Below, piece by piece: positions 1 through 11,952 of a stretch of DNA of 64,000 bases. The first letter of the stretch is position 1, and each line of letters starts with the position of its first letter. The position numbers were made by a program, and so were the translations under genes. The stretch spans positions 7,440,001-7,504,000 of the forward strand of contig OZ176055.1 of the NCBI GenBank assembly GCA_964247055.1. Direction: 5' to 3'. Source of the DNA: Paragordius varius. Taxonomy: Eukaryota; Nematomorpha. Below the pieces are notes generated by a model. It worked only from the letters and a program-made list of their open reading frames with translations. It did not search any database and was not told the origin of the DNA.

Positions 1-778
1 GTTTATTCCAGTGCACAATCATTAATGACTTATTCTTTAAAGGTTATATTTTTGGAATTTGAGATGTTTTTAAAAAAATAATATTTATTTAATCGATGGT
101 TCGCTAATATGTGCGGCTAACATATAAAATCTATATTTACGAATGAAATAATAAAATTTATAAATATATACCATTTTTCTCTCAAAAGTCATTTAACACT
201 TCAAATTGGATTTTAAACATAAATTTTACCCTAATATAATATTTATCATTTGGTTCATCGGGGGCCTAAAGGGGGCCTTCCCAGTATCTTAATGCGGCCC
301 GCGAAAAATTATGAAATTTATATGCAAAAATATGGCCCCAAATTCTTAGCAATATTCATAATTCTTACGCAATTATTCAGAATCAGCCTATTAAATTGGT
401 AGAATTAAAAAAATTATTATAATGTGATTGTATTTTTATATGTCAAATCGAAAAATTATGTGAATGCCCGTATTTTCGAATGCTGAACGATGTTTTGAGT
501 TAAAGCGGCCCGAGAAGCATTTAGTTGGACACCCTTGTTTAATCAAATATCTATTAAATATTTTTAAATCAAAAACATTCAAAAAAATATTTTTTGTTTG
601 GATGTTTTTTCCGACAGTATTTTTAACGATAAACTTAACATATTTAAAAACAGTTGTAAAGCGTTCTGCAAATATTACTGCGCACCATCGATAAAATAAA
701 AAACATTATCTTAAAAACATCTCAAATGCAAATAACCTTTAAAGAATAAGTCATTAATGATTGTGCACTGGAATAAAC
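1..778. mobile_element. MITE with ~110-bp terminal inverted repeats
   Basis: The first ~48 bases (gtttattccagtgcacaatc...) return as the exact reverse complement at 731-778. A weaker match continues inward to about base 110 (atcgatggt...). The element may begin exactly at base 1 or just outside the window. The middle (255-540) holds hAT-type end motifs such as gcggcccgcgaaaaatt and agttggacacccttg, so a smaller hAT-derived element may be nested inside. No credible coding frame. Confidence 0.75.
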
Positions 779-890
779 TTGGAAAAATTTTTATTCAATA
801 ACTGTGTTTTTATGCAAAATAATATTCTATATTAGGCTGATAATGATTTAAAATTATTTTTATATTCCTGTTTTTATCTAAAATAAAACC

Positions 891-1104
891 GTTTTTATTG
901 ACTGGGAAAACGTTTTTATTGATTGGGAAAATGTTTCTATTGACTGGGAAAATGTTTCGATTGATTGGGAATACGTTTTGATTGACTGGGAAAATGTTTC
1001 GATTGACTGGGAAAACGTTTCGATTGACTGGGAAAACGTTTCGATTGATTGGGAAAATGTTTCGATTGACTGGGAAAACGTTTATTTAGACTGGGAAATG
1101 GTAT
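891..1104. repeat. 21-bp minisatellite, about 10 copies
   Basis: Tandem array with the unit attgactgggaaaatgtttcg and small variants (attgattggg, aaaacg). The period is a multiple of three, so it reads through in some frames, but there is no gene context. Nothing recognisable follows it. Confidence 0.85.
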
Positions 1105-2168
1105 ACATTAAGTGGTCTCTACTTGTGTATTAAATTCTCATCTATTGTCACATTTGTAGAGAATCTGTGTTTGGGATTGAATATTATTTGCAGTCGTTCT
1201 GCATTTTAAGTTTTTTATTTTGGTGCTTGTGAAACCAGAATCTTGACAACTTTGTCACATATGGTGTATACCTATTTGACACTGTCTATGATATACCTGA
1301 TAGTTATTTGTCTTAGTAATTTATTTTCATCATTTCTATTGTGAGTGTCAGTTTAATAGATGTCATCTGCAAAAATTAATTCCCACCCATGGAAGGTTTG
1401 GTAAAATAAAATCAACGTTTGTCTTAAATTCCATTTTATTTGATTTCTTGGAATTCGATCAAATGTTTTCACGAAGTATTAAAATTATTCCAAAATCAAA
1501 GCGAACAAGTCATTAGGTTTATGTAAGCTATCAGTCGATTTTCTCAAACCAAAATATTGATATAACAGGAAAATTAAAATTTTTTTATGAATTTATATTT
1601 AAATTATGAGCCAAATATATTTTTATAATATTAGAAAAAAACCACATTAAGCAAACCATTGATTGCCGAAAAGATGCCAAGCAAATTAAAAACTGTTCAT
1701 CAAAATGATTCTTGGGAAAATTTTTAATTCGCGTCCAACAAAAAAATACCCTCTATCGCTTTATTAAATGAATAATTATGACTAATATATATCGCAATTT
1801 ATATAATTTAAAACACATCAAATTTTTAATAAATTTTTAACATTTCATATATTTACAGTAATCCACATCTTCATAATTACTCTGGCAATCGTATTTTGGT
1901 AAGAAGGCTTTTAAAGATGATAAATTGAGGAAAAAAGTTTTTACTATATAATGTTTTAATAGTATTTAATATATGCTTTAAAATAGGCTTAAATTTATGA
2001 TTTGAAAGTATGCATATTTAAATAAAATTGATTTGATTATCTAGCACAGGGATGCTTAATACGCTTTTTTTCAGTATACGCAAAAGTCCTCTAAAAAATT
2101 GTTAAAAAAATAAATTGTATTTTAATCAAAAATTTACCAAATTTTAGAAGATTGACATCTATGATTAG
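1105..2168. other. AT-rich stretch with no recognised gene
   Basis: I see no open frame with protein-like content, no RNA gene and no clear repeat boundary here. Confidence 0.5.
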
Positions 2169-2169
2169 G

Positions 2170-2740
2170 CTCAATATATACCATTTAGTTCAAATTCACC
2201 TTTGAACAATTCAAATTCACCTTAAAAATAAAATATGAGTTTTCGAATTAACATAAATCATTATTAATATAAAATATATCATTATGGCATAGTTTATTAT
2301 TTTTTCAGTATTATTCTAATTTAAAACAAATTTATATTTTTTGAAAATATATACAGTAAAAACCAAAATATGTACGGACAAATCATTAAAATATGAAGAC
2401 AATTTTTTTTAAAGCCAACCATACTTTTTTAAGCTTCATTATTGTTAATATAACTTATTGTTTCAAATTGCATATTATAGAATTGATATCTATATTGATG
2501 ACACAAATTATATATTTTATAATTGTAATTATATAATTTATATGAGAAAAATTAAGGTTTAAAAAAATATGGTAGTCTTTTAGAAAAAAATTGTCTTTAT
2601 ATTTTAACGTTTTGTCTGTATAATTTCAGTTTTTACTGTAAAAATACAGGTTTAATCTTAAAAAACATATTTAATTTGAGGTTGATTATGAATTGTTCAA
2701 GGATGAATTTGAGTTGTTTAAGGGTGAATTTGAATTGTAA
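2170..2740. repeat. Inverted pair of degenerate 21-bp repeats around a MITE
   Basis: At 2185-2225 the sequence reads gttcaaattcacctttgaac with a following partial unit. At 2688-2740 the complementary orientation appears (gaattgttcaaggatgaatt). The units resemble those of the palindromic minisatellite at 33.6-34.3 kb. Read on the minus strand they sit downstream of the signal-peptide exon remnant at 2,943-3,008, as in the intact gene. The loop now holds the MITE at 2354-2638. Confidence 0.5.
2354..2638. mobile_element. Tc1/mariner-type MITE (CAGTAAAAAC family)
   Basis: Imperfect inverted ends cagtaaaaaccaaaatatgt and its mirror ttatacagac...gtttttactg, about 55 bases each, flanked by TA on both sides (2352-2353, 2639-2640). 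A second copy is at 24,791-25,076, a degenerate one near 3,624-3,825, and others in the duplicated units (44.56-44.66 and 58.74-58.98 kb). Non-coding. Confidence 0.7.
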
Positions 2741-2942
2741 ATGAAATTTTTTTCATATTAAAGTGAATTTTAAAGAAAGATCCGTTATTCAGAGCGGCTC
2801 CATCGATCATGATGTGTAATTTACACATGCCTTCATATCTTTAATTTAATAATTGATCACATGGGCAAGTTTTACTAAAAAAAACTTTTTTTAGGTAAAC
2901 TTCAAATAAGAATTTAAAATGCAATTCTACCATAACTAGTAC

Positions 2943-3008
2943 TTTTTCCCTAACGAAACCGTTCCATGCGAATACTATACATAGAAAAGTGGATATAACA
3001 AGAAGCAT
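2943..3008 (-). pseudogene. Signal-peptide exon remnant of a third metalloprotease-like copy
   Basis: From the ATG at 3008 the minus strand reads MLLVISTFLCIVFAWNGFV then REK. This is almost the same as exon 1 of the genes at 51,827 (MLLVIPTFLCIVFAWNGFI) and 32,566 (MFLIIPTFLCIVLSWNGFI). The last codons differ: the donor-like gtactag now follows in phase 0 instead of phase 1. I found no later exon on the minus strand below it, so this is a promoter-plus-exon-1 remnant in inverted orientation rather than a whole gene. It could still serve as a first exon if spliced elsewhere, but nothing here shows that. Confidence 0.65.
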
Positions 3009-3400
3009 AAAAAAATGAAATTAAATTACAAAATAACGGCCGTCCTTATAAAATGAATCGGCATATCTTACAGACACTTGCATAAATATAATCCCCTTCT
3101 CTTATTAATAAATGAGGTATGGTAGTAAATGCCATTTAGCTCAAAATATTTTTGACCCATTTATCTAGATTATAGGAGAGTTTTTTAGTTAAAAATTGTT
3201 GTGCTGATTAAATCTCGTTGCTATATATAGTAAAAATATAGTATTTATTCAGCTCCTCCTATGTAAGTTTCTTCTATTAATACCGATTTTTTTTCATATA
3301 AAACTATGTCTATTTTTATACTGATTATTTTTTTCCATTGTGGTTTATTTTTATTAGTATGTGTTATATATGTATATATAGAAAAGGATTATACTTTAAA
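3009..3400 (-). promoter_or_regulatory. Conserved 5' flank shared with the metalloprotease-like genes
   Basis: The reverse complement matches the sequence upstream of both intact paralogues. Shared words include agatatgccgattcat (about 3,053-3,068 here, 32,478 and 51,734 there), gaggagctgaataaatac, atagcaacg and a block of aaaaactctcctataatct. Preservation in three copies, one inverted, suggests promoter or 5'UTR function or recent duplication; sequence alone cannot separate these. Confidence 0.5.
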
Positions 3401-3504
3401 TAAAATCTGGGTTAATTATTTTTTTTAATATAAACACATATAAAGTCACTAATTTAATCAACTACAGGACAAAACTATTCGAATACAGAACAGTTTATAT
3501 AAGT

Positions 3505-3852
3505 GGGGGTGTCCAGCACGCAGCTTGCGGGTCTGCCTTCCCAAATTTCGACTAAACTAACTAGCCAATTTGATATGATAATCTATGGTTGTATGTGTTT
3601 ATAAATTAAATTTTAATTATACAGTAAAATGTAAGAAGATAAAGACAATTTTTTTTTTCAAAAGTTAATAGCTTATATACAACTAACTGTGTTATCAATT
3701 TAAATTGGTATGTTATATTTTGCACTTACAAAATTGAGTTATATTAAAATAAGTTAGTAAATTATAGCGGTCTTTCAAAAAAATATTTCGTTTGTATAAT
3801 ATTAATTTTTATTGTTTTGCGCGAAGCCATTTGTGTTGGACAGCCCTGGTCT
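3505..3852. mobile_element. hAT-like MITE, degenerate
   Basis: The left edge gggggtgtccagcac and the right edge tgttggacagccctgg resemble the inverted ends of hAT elements (CAGGG-TGTCCAAC type). A decayed CAGTAAAA-type MITE (3,624-3,825) lies inside. No coding sequence. Confidence 0.4.
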
Positions 3853-5055
3853 AGAATTATCGCAAATTATCTTATTTTTGGAGAAAACATGCAAAATTTC
3901 TTAATATTGTAATGTTAACACCAGTGTGTTTTTAATAAATGAAGCTATTAACATTTTAATTGATGGAATGGCCCTAAATTGAGTTAATTTTATATATATT
4001 ATTTTGAAAACCATGTTAAATGTTTAGGAAACTTTGAGTTCGGAAATTGTGTATTTTTTCAAAGTGGAAAACAAAACCAATATTGGATACCCTGCCATAT
4101 TTAAAAAATAGCTTACGCCAAAAAATGTTAAGCTATGCTCAAAAAATAGGCGAAACAGCGCATTAGCTAATAAAATAAAAATAAATATTTTTTTATTAAA
4201 AAATCAGATATAATTATACTAAACTATAATTTACATCCCCCTACTATTCCTTTAACTCCCTTTATATATTTTACTATAACGAACATTTTCAAAGTTCAAA
4301 TGTGTGAAAAAAAACTCACAAACAAAAAGTAGTAAATAAATTATTTGAATTCCATTACAAATTAGTAGATTTCAAGCTTAATAAACAATGAGAATGAGCA
4401 AAAAATATACTACCTTATTATGATTGTTTGCATGTTCTCTTGACCTGCTAAGACATGCAAATCGTAACGTATTTTGACGTACATTATGTAATAAATAAAA
4501 TACTTCATAATTAATTATATTTATTGGTATACAAAGTCCAAAGCTAACTCGCTCCAGGCTTATGGAAATCCATCCCCGTTTTCATATAATATTGATTGGT
4601 TTTCCTTACTCGACTTCAATAGCCCAACTACAACCTTAGACCAACTCTATCAAATTTAAACCCTTACTCGGATATTTTAAACACATCAAACGTGCACCAG
4701 AACAATAGTCCAATAAAATTTTATCATTACACCTTCTACGCAACAATTGTAGAAGAGACAAATTTAGCAGGGAAAATACAATAAATAATGACTTAGGTGA
4801 AACATTGATGATAACGCCTGTGATAATATTACAGGGAGTTTTTATACGGCTAAAATGGCTAACGATTCTACAAAAGACGGTAAGATATATTATACGATTT
4901 ATTTATAATATTAAACATGACTAACATGTGTATACAAATGCGATGCCAAAAATAAGAATATGCTAATAATGAGCATATACTGGGACTAAAAAATCCTATA
5001 ATATGTGTTATGCGTTAGTTATGTTTTTTGATATCGGATGATTATTACATTACAG
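3853..5055. other. No gene; right part is duplicated NMT 3' flank
   Basis: 3,853-4,890 shows nothing I recognise. From about 4,900 the sequence is similar to 7,450-7,600 (shared gttatgcgtta and agcatatactgggac), so it is the 3' flank of NMT copy B, duplicated with it. Confidence 0.5.
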
Positions 5056-5234
5056 TTTTATCAAAAATTATTTTTTTCGTAATATTTGGTAAAGAATGGA
5101 ACAAACAAGAGCTCTATGGTAATTTTTATACTTTTTTGATGAATATGATATTAATACCATAGAGCGCTTGTTTTTTTTCCATTCTTTACCAAATATTTAT
5201 GAACATTTAACGAAAATAAATTTTTGATAAAATA
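5056..5234. mobile_element. Palindromic MITE
   Basis: Two arms (about 5,058-5,120 and 5,145-5,233) are near-perfect complements, sharing atttggtaaagaatgga and ctctatggtaa in opposite orientations. It lies at the 3' end of NMT copy B and has no counterpart beside copy A. Confidence 0.65.
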
Positions 5235-6661
5235 AAGGATACATGACTGTAATTTGACTTGCGAAGGATTTCTTTGTGGACACCTATACTATTAAAAATG
5301 AATTAAACTTGAAAACAAAAAAAGAAGGGAAGAAAACCAAATTATCAAAATTTATATCGTAGTGATAATGTTAAAAAGCATGTAAGATGTTTAAAAAATT
5401 TCATATATTAGTTTTTTCGTATAAAAATATATCTCTGAATCGGCAATTCTTTTGCGTTTTGTAACCAAAAAATAAAATAGCACAAACAATATCCACTACA
5501 ATTTAAATTGTTTACATCGCTTTCAAAGCGCTTTCGAAGAAATACTCAAACCAAGACAAACAATCCTCACCCAAATTATATAAAAATCAATTTTTTAAAC
5601 GATCGTCATTGAAGATGTAGTATTGTAGGTGTCTATTTCCGCGAACTCCAGCCATTGTAATTGGTCATTATTCATACGTCGGGCATTGAAAGCGTCTTAC
5701 CCTATAAATGTTTTGATAGGACCAGCGCATCTAATGTCTGTAACGTAACAGTAAACACAAAATTATAAAAAAAAATGCTGCACATAAGATATCGTGCTTT
5801 GCATTCCAAATCACTAGAGGGTAAGGATTAAAAACATCTTATAAGGTCACTCACATATAGCTATGAATGATTGAGATTTCGTATGGACAAAGTGTCGGTT
5901 ATATGAGGATCATCATTTACTTCGATAGAACCAGTATTTAATAAACTAAATCTTGTAAATCTGTTGCTTCACTTCAGATTAAATTTGATTTAATAAGGAG
6001 CATATATGTGAAATCATTCATCTTATTTCAATATTGGAATACGTTTGAATTTTGAGAGATGCGTTACTATTATCGTCTTTAGAATGTTTCAAATTGTATT
6101 CTTTGATTTCTCCGTTGCTTGGTGCGGTACGGTGGAAGATGAGATTTCAACCTCAAATTAATCGCTTGTTTTTCATTTGTATATAAATATTAAACTACAA
6201 ATGTTAATATAACCCCCCGCGAGGTAAAATAATAAAAAAAAACTTCCATTTCATCAAAGATGGGATGCAATCGAAATACGCATTTAATAGCTGGTTAGAG
6301 TTTCTACATAACTTGGTTAAAGGTTGTAAATCTTGGCGCATTTATCGCAGTAGTGGGAATAAATATATTTTTCACCTATATTAACCGGGGTGTAAGGTGA
6401 GAAAATTTATTTTTAACCAATTTTTCGAAGTTAATCGATAGATTTTAACACCAGGTCCTGGCACGGGATTCGTCTAAAAGTACCGCCGTATAAACTGCAT
6501 CCCTCGAAATTAACGCGTATCGTGATTCCCTTCATAAGAATGGGCGCAATAAGTTTTGAACGTAACTTTTTGTAAAGGCACAAGAAATTGGTTTCAACAC
6601 ACCTAACGGCACATATAAAGTTAATTGTACCAAAAAAACGAATCCACTCTCTGTATTTCAA
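5230..6661 (-). pseudogene. NMT copy B, decayed tandem duplicate
   Basis: Recognisable fragments of N-myristoyltransferase lie in the order of the intact gene next door. At 6,530-6,600 the frame reads [16 protein letters not shown]. Near 6,060-6,480 are scraps of the middle of exon 3. Near 5,606-5,720 is the C-terminal part of exon 3, and near 5,245-5,284 is a remnant of the last exon (CPQ...PSQV). Several frameshifts and stops separate the pieces; the last exon has lost its GLVLQ ending. Introns are kept, so this is a segmental tandem copy and not a retrocopy. Confidence 0.8.
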
Positions 6662-7240
6662 GAATGAATTCTATAAAAAAAAATTAATGAGTTTTTTCAC
6701 AGAAGATAACTTAAACTTACCCCACTTAAATTCGGCTAAACTGTGTTTATCATGTAATTTTTATATTTACTAAAGAAGATGTTGGAAATATATGAATAAA
6801 AAATTTATGATCCACGAAAATAGTATCATATGCCTATAACTCCCCAAGATATTTAGAAAAGTAATTTATTATCGAAGAGTGAATATTTTCGAATACGTAA
6901 TTTATGACTCCAATAATATGGGTATTGTTATATTGAGAATGGGACTGTGGTTTAAAGTATATGACTTTTTCACAAAATAATTACGCAAGTGTTCTAGGGA
7001 TTTCAGATTATAAAGAAAATAAATGATTAAATCAATGTGATGAAAAAATATAAAATATTATAAAAAAATTATATGCAAACCAATTCAAAATTTTTATTTA
7101 TTTTAAAAATTTTACATCGCGACCCAAAAATTAAATTTTTTGCAAAAATATTTTTCTCATTTTTTTAAAAAGCCACTCAAAATTTTCAAAAAGCCACAAG
7201 TGGCTCCGGAACCACCTGTTGGACACCCCTGGTGTAGAGG
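6662..7240. other. No gene; hAT-type end at 7,140-7,240
   Basis: Mostly plain AT-rich sequence. The last 100 bases carry a hAT-like right end (ccacaagtggctccggaacc, then cctgttggacacccctgg). I could not find its left partner with confidence. Confidence 0.4.
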
Positions 7241-7613
7241 GAAAAAACGTCACAAACATAAGAAATAGAAATATATTATTGAAAAATTATCCAGTAAATT
7301 CCAATCATTATGCCTACGATTTCGAAACCTAAAAAAACATTTGATATAAATTATATTAATGGTGAGTAAATAAATATACTGCCATTTAATACATTTTTAT
7401 CCAAAAAAGTACAAAAATCCTCCATAACATAGTACATAAACACCAATATATAAAATTATTTAATTAATTTATTACATATAAAACATGACTAACATATTTA
7501 AAATGCAATGTAAAAACATATAAATACACATAAGTAAGCATATATTGGGATCTAAAAATTTCAAAAATGTGTTATGCGTTAAGTACTTTTTAGTGTCAAT
7601 CCCGTGCACCACA

Positions 7614-9940
7614 TTATTGGAGAACTAATCCAACTTGAGAGGGAACCATTTGTGGGCACCTATACGATTAAAAATAAAATTAAATTTTGGACAATGATAA
7701 TAAATGGATATGACACCAAACTAACATGCAATACCAATCATTTAAACATTAAATTATCATTAAAACTCTTGAAGATAGTTAACGTTTTTATTTTCCAATT
7801 CGTAGATGTAAGCCATTTTTTGTAATTTATAATCACCACTTCTTTGCTTTGTGCAAAAAACTTCCAAAATTATACAAAGCTAAAAGTATTAAAGCGGGTG
7901 ATTGGAGGGACAAAAAAAATTTAAAGTAAATTAATAATACTATCACCGAAAAATTTGTCCTAGCAGATATATATTTCTATCAAAATTATTATTAATTTAA
8001 CGTAAAGAGAAATCATAGTAACTAAAACTAAAATAAATAATTCGATGCTGATCTCGATGAAATAAAAAAATAATCATGACAAATCAACCATCAACCAAAT
8101 TAGACGCTTTAAACTACCTAAAATTGAAGATGTAGTATTGGAGGTGTCCATCTCCAATCCCAAACTTAAGCTGTTGTAAAAATTGACCATTATCCATTAC
8201 GTCAAGGGCATTGAAAACGTCATAACCTAAATATTTAGCCAGTGCCAGCGCATCTTGCATCAATGTCTGTAATTTGACTGTAGAAGCAATATTATAAAAG
8301 GAATATGCTGCACGTAAGCTATCATGTTTCGCATTCCCAATCACGGTAGAGGGTAAGGAGTAAAAACTTATAAGGTCAGTTACAGTAAGCTTTGAATGGT
8401 CTAATAGGGTTTCGTATGGACAAAATATTGAATTATTATCGTTATTTATCAAATTGGGACACTTAAATTCGTTGGCTAAATCTTTGTAAAATTGTCGCTT
8501 CAGTTCAGGTGTCAAAGAATCGAAATGTGATTTATCATGTAAGGGACATATGTGTGTAAGCTCATTCACCACACACTCAATATTAGATGATAATTGGGTT
8601 TTAACAAGTGCGTTATTGTTATCGCCTGACTGTTTGAAATCGGAATTATTTTTGGATTTTTTCTCCGTTGCTAGGTGTTGTACGGTAGGAGACAAGTTTC
8701 CATTTATATTTTCAATATCGTTTAATTGTTTCTCCTTGTGTATAGATAAAACGACAAACGTTGCTACTATATCCTTTCTCATGGTAAAATAATGTAAAAC
8801 TTCCGTTTCATCGAAGATGGGATGCAATTCAAACCTAGCCAAATACGTATTTAAAAGCTTGGTTAAAGCTTTCACGTAACACGGTTTAAAAGCTCTAAGT
8901 CCCGGAGTATTTATCACAGTAGTGGGTATATGATATAATTTCTCAGCCCTATTGAGTGTTAACCGTGGTGTGAGGTGAGAAAATTTGATTTCCACCAATT
9001 TTTTAACGTTAATTGATCGATGCCAATACCGGGTTGTGGCACAAGGTTTTGGTAAAACCGCACCAGCTGTATAAACTGCATACCAAATCTTTTGAAGATT
9101 AACGCGCCTCGTGATTTCGGTTATAAGCATGGGCGCAATACGTTTTGAACGCAACTTTTTGTGGACGCAAAGGAAATTGATTTCAACACACCTATTGACG
9201 GCATATAATCATTTTTTATATTATAAATTGATCAACTCTATTTTTTTATATTAATATACATTTGTCATAAAAGTATAAGTTAAGCTAAAACATCGTAACT
9301 TTACTCTTTAAAAAACACAAAATTAATATAATCATGTAATAACCTTAAAATGTTGCCTCTAACATACAAGGTTGCAGGTATTGCCCCAATGAAACAAATT
9401 AGTTTCCCTGTGTTTGCTACACGGATGCCTAAATGCCACTCTTTACGCCAACCAGGTGGTTTCAAAGCCCAACCCAAAAATTGGGGCGAATAATTAAAAC
9501 GAAACATACAATCCCCATCCTCCACATAATTTTGATTAAGTAAAGTGTATAACTCATTCATTTCGCTTTCATCCGTAAGATCTAAATTATCCCATTTAAA
9601 GCCGGGTGGTAAGGGATATGGATCCAAACGAATTTTGGAAAAGTCTACTTGCTTATCACCAACTCCAATACTTTCAACAAATTTATCCATATCTAATGAC
9701 GTTTTACTATCATCTAAAAATATATAACAGTAAACCTATGTTATGGTAAACATTTATGGGCATACAACTTTGTGGTTTCTCATTGACAGTAGGTACAGGC
9801 TGCGTTTCCCAAAAATCATATTTCTCCTTAAACTCTGATAGTTCGTTGTTACGACTGATTTTAGATTTTGTCCCAAAATTTACCCCTTCTTCCACTAGAG
9901 AAACATTTTTGAATTTTTTTCCGATTTGATCCGTCTGCAT
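7614..9940 (-). CDS. NMT: Glycylpeptide N-tetradecanoyltransferase (N-myristoyltransferase)
   Basis: Transfers myristate from myristoyl-CoA to N-terminal glycines. Proposed exons on the minus strand: 9,940-9,769, 9,713-9,344, 9,191-8,118 and 7,659-7,614, together 1,662 nt (553 aa plus stop) with matching phases (1, 2, 2). Family landmarks in order: FWETQPVP (exon 1), [31 protein letters not shown] and [11 protein letters not shown] (exon 2), [42 protein letters not shown] (exon 3), then [17 protein letters not shown] and [12 protein letters not shown]. The short last exon supplies [14 protein letters not shown], including the C-terminal carboxylate used in catalysis. The start has an in-frame stop just upstream. 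The first intron (55 nt) is the least certain. Odd feature: about 120 extra residues (~329-450), rich in N, K and S, between TFVV and [10 protein letters not shown], where human NMT1 has about seven. It looks functional, but no expression evidence is available. Confidence 0.88.
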
Positions 9941-10588
9941 CTAATGCTTGATACAAATGTTTACTACCTTACTAATGTGCTTCCAAGTGTTGTATAGTCG
10001 CTTGTTATAAGAACATTTTGTCGGATTTTATAGATTCAAATTCACGATATCGGATATTATAAATATCCAAATAAAAATAAAACGGGATCGTTGGGTCTCA
10101 CAGGTATTATCACCACAATATAAGTAAAAAAATATCCTGAAATAATATCTATATTTTGCAGAAAATTTGAGGATTCTCTTAATGTTTTTGGTTTTAGGCC
10201 TTACGAGAGATAAAAAATAATAATTACACTTATATTGATCTATAAAATTTTTAATGATATCTGCGATTTAAAAATTATTACTATATGTAATAAACGATAT
10301 CCGAAAAGCAAAGAATATCTAAAAAGATGGAATTTTGAAAGTCCCGCCACTAAAATGAGTAAGTATTTTTGACAATCAAATTGGGGTCTGCAAATACCTC
10401 AGACTGTATTTATAAAATTTTAAAAAAGTATGAAACGGTTCCAAATTTAAATTTATGCTTCTATCCTAATAGAAATTATAAATAGACCGAAATATCTAAA
10501 TAAAAGTTAGTTTTGAAAAAAAGTTCCATATCAAACTTCTGCGACACCATTTTTATTTTACAGTATTTTTACAAAATATCCTGTTTTT
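9941..10588. other. NMT upstream region, no gene seen
   Basis: 5' flank of the NMT gene. No clear TATA element or second gene. A stretch near 10,160-10,210 (ttttaggccttacgagag) resembles words at 12,440 and 54,270, suggesting a low-copy dispersed repeat. Confidence 0.4.
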
Positions 10589-11952
10589 TTAACACTTGGA
10601 TACGACACATTCATTTCAGACCTTCGATTCAAATTGGGGTAGTTGGATACCCTAGGCCTGTTTAAAATTAATTAATTCAAAAAATATAAAATGAATTTAA
10701 ACCATGGCAAAAAATTGCGCAATCATAACATAAATAAACCGAAATATCTAAAGATTTAATTTAAAAATACTTGATTTTACTTACTTTTAGGTAAAACCTT
10801 AAGGTAAGAATTTTGTCAACATGACCTGTGTGCATTAGCTAATTTTATTAATATTATAAAAATAAACCACCTTTTGTATTTTTATCAATGTTATATGTGA
10901 TTTAAATAAAAAATTAGCTTTCAATTTAGCTTTAAAATCAATAAACACGATATTTTGCAAAAATGTTGTAGAATAAAAATGGGTCGATGGCTTATTTATA
11001 TAATTTTTTAGGATAGAAACATAAATCTAAAGACAATTTCTTTTAGTAGTTTTAAAAACTTCAACTTAAATAGTCTGGAATTTTAGATACCCCAATTTGA
11101 ATCGAAGTTTTAATATTAGAGCTAAAATTCAAACTAATTTATTATTTTATATAACATCTAACATTGATATAAATAGAAAAGGTGGTTTTTTTTGTATTAT
11201 TTGTGAATTTATCTGTGCACATGTATCATGTTGACTAAACTTTACCTTTGGTTTTAACAAATAAGTAATTTCAAGTATTTTTTAATGTTTTTTCGGTTCA
11301 ATAAGTGTAAGCTTTTACTATGGTTTCAATTCCTACCATATTTTTTGAAGCAAATTTTAAACCAGAGTATTCAACTGCCCCAATTCAAATCTTGTATCCA
11401 AGTGTTTATACTTCCATTCGAATTGGGGTAGCTAAATACCACAGAAGATATTTAAGTTGATATTTTTCAGATAAACAACTGAAAGAAACAGTTACACATT
11501 AAATATTTGCTCTTTCCTATTAAAAAATATATAAATAAATCAAAACATCTAAATAAAATTTAGTTTTGGAGAATATTTGGACGCCATTTTTTTACCACAT
11601 TTTTGCAATATATCGTGTTTATTGAATCCAAGCCTAAAATTAAGTTTACTTTTTTTAAAAAGTCATATAACATTGTATGCAGAAAAAGTGGTATATTTTG
11701 CATTATTATAACATTTAGCTTCATGTCATGTTGGCTAAATTTATACCTTTGGGTTTTGCCTCTGAATAAGTAATATCAATTATTTTCGACTAAACTTTTT
11801 ATTATATTTTGATTCAGTAATGTATAAGTGCAAACTTTTGCATTGGTTTCAATTTATTCCATATTTTTTAAAGAATTGAATTTAAAACAAGCCTGTATCT
11901 AACTACCCAATTTCCGAAGGACTCAAATGAATGCTTTGTATCCAAGTGTTAA
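10589..11952. mobile_element. Cluster of TTAA-flanked MITEs
   Basis: Three partly overlapping members of one family: 10,589-11,113, a partial piece to about 11,407, and a reversed copy about 11,408-11,952. Family ends are TTAACACTTGGATAC on one side and TTAACACTTCGATTCAAATT on the other, followed by ggggta and a second inner inverted pair (atacccc). Ends starting with TTAA fit piggyBac-type target duplication. Non-coding. Confidence 0.65.

Noticed and set aside
891-1104. CRISPR-like regular repeat
   Set aside because: The 21-bp units are contiguous without spacers, and the context is eukaryotic; an ordinary minisatellite.
7604-7825. Plus-strand 73-residue frame
   Set aside because: Overlaps the last NMT exon and intron in antisense; no protein-like features.
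9690-9770. A 22-nt intron between NMT exons 1 and 2
   Set aside because: It would restore the frame too, but is implausibly short; a 55-nt intron with GT-AG and the right phase fits better. cDNA would decide.
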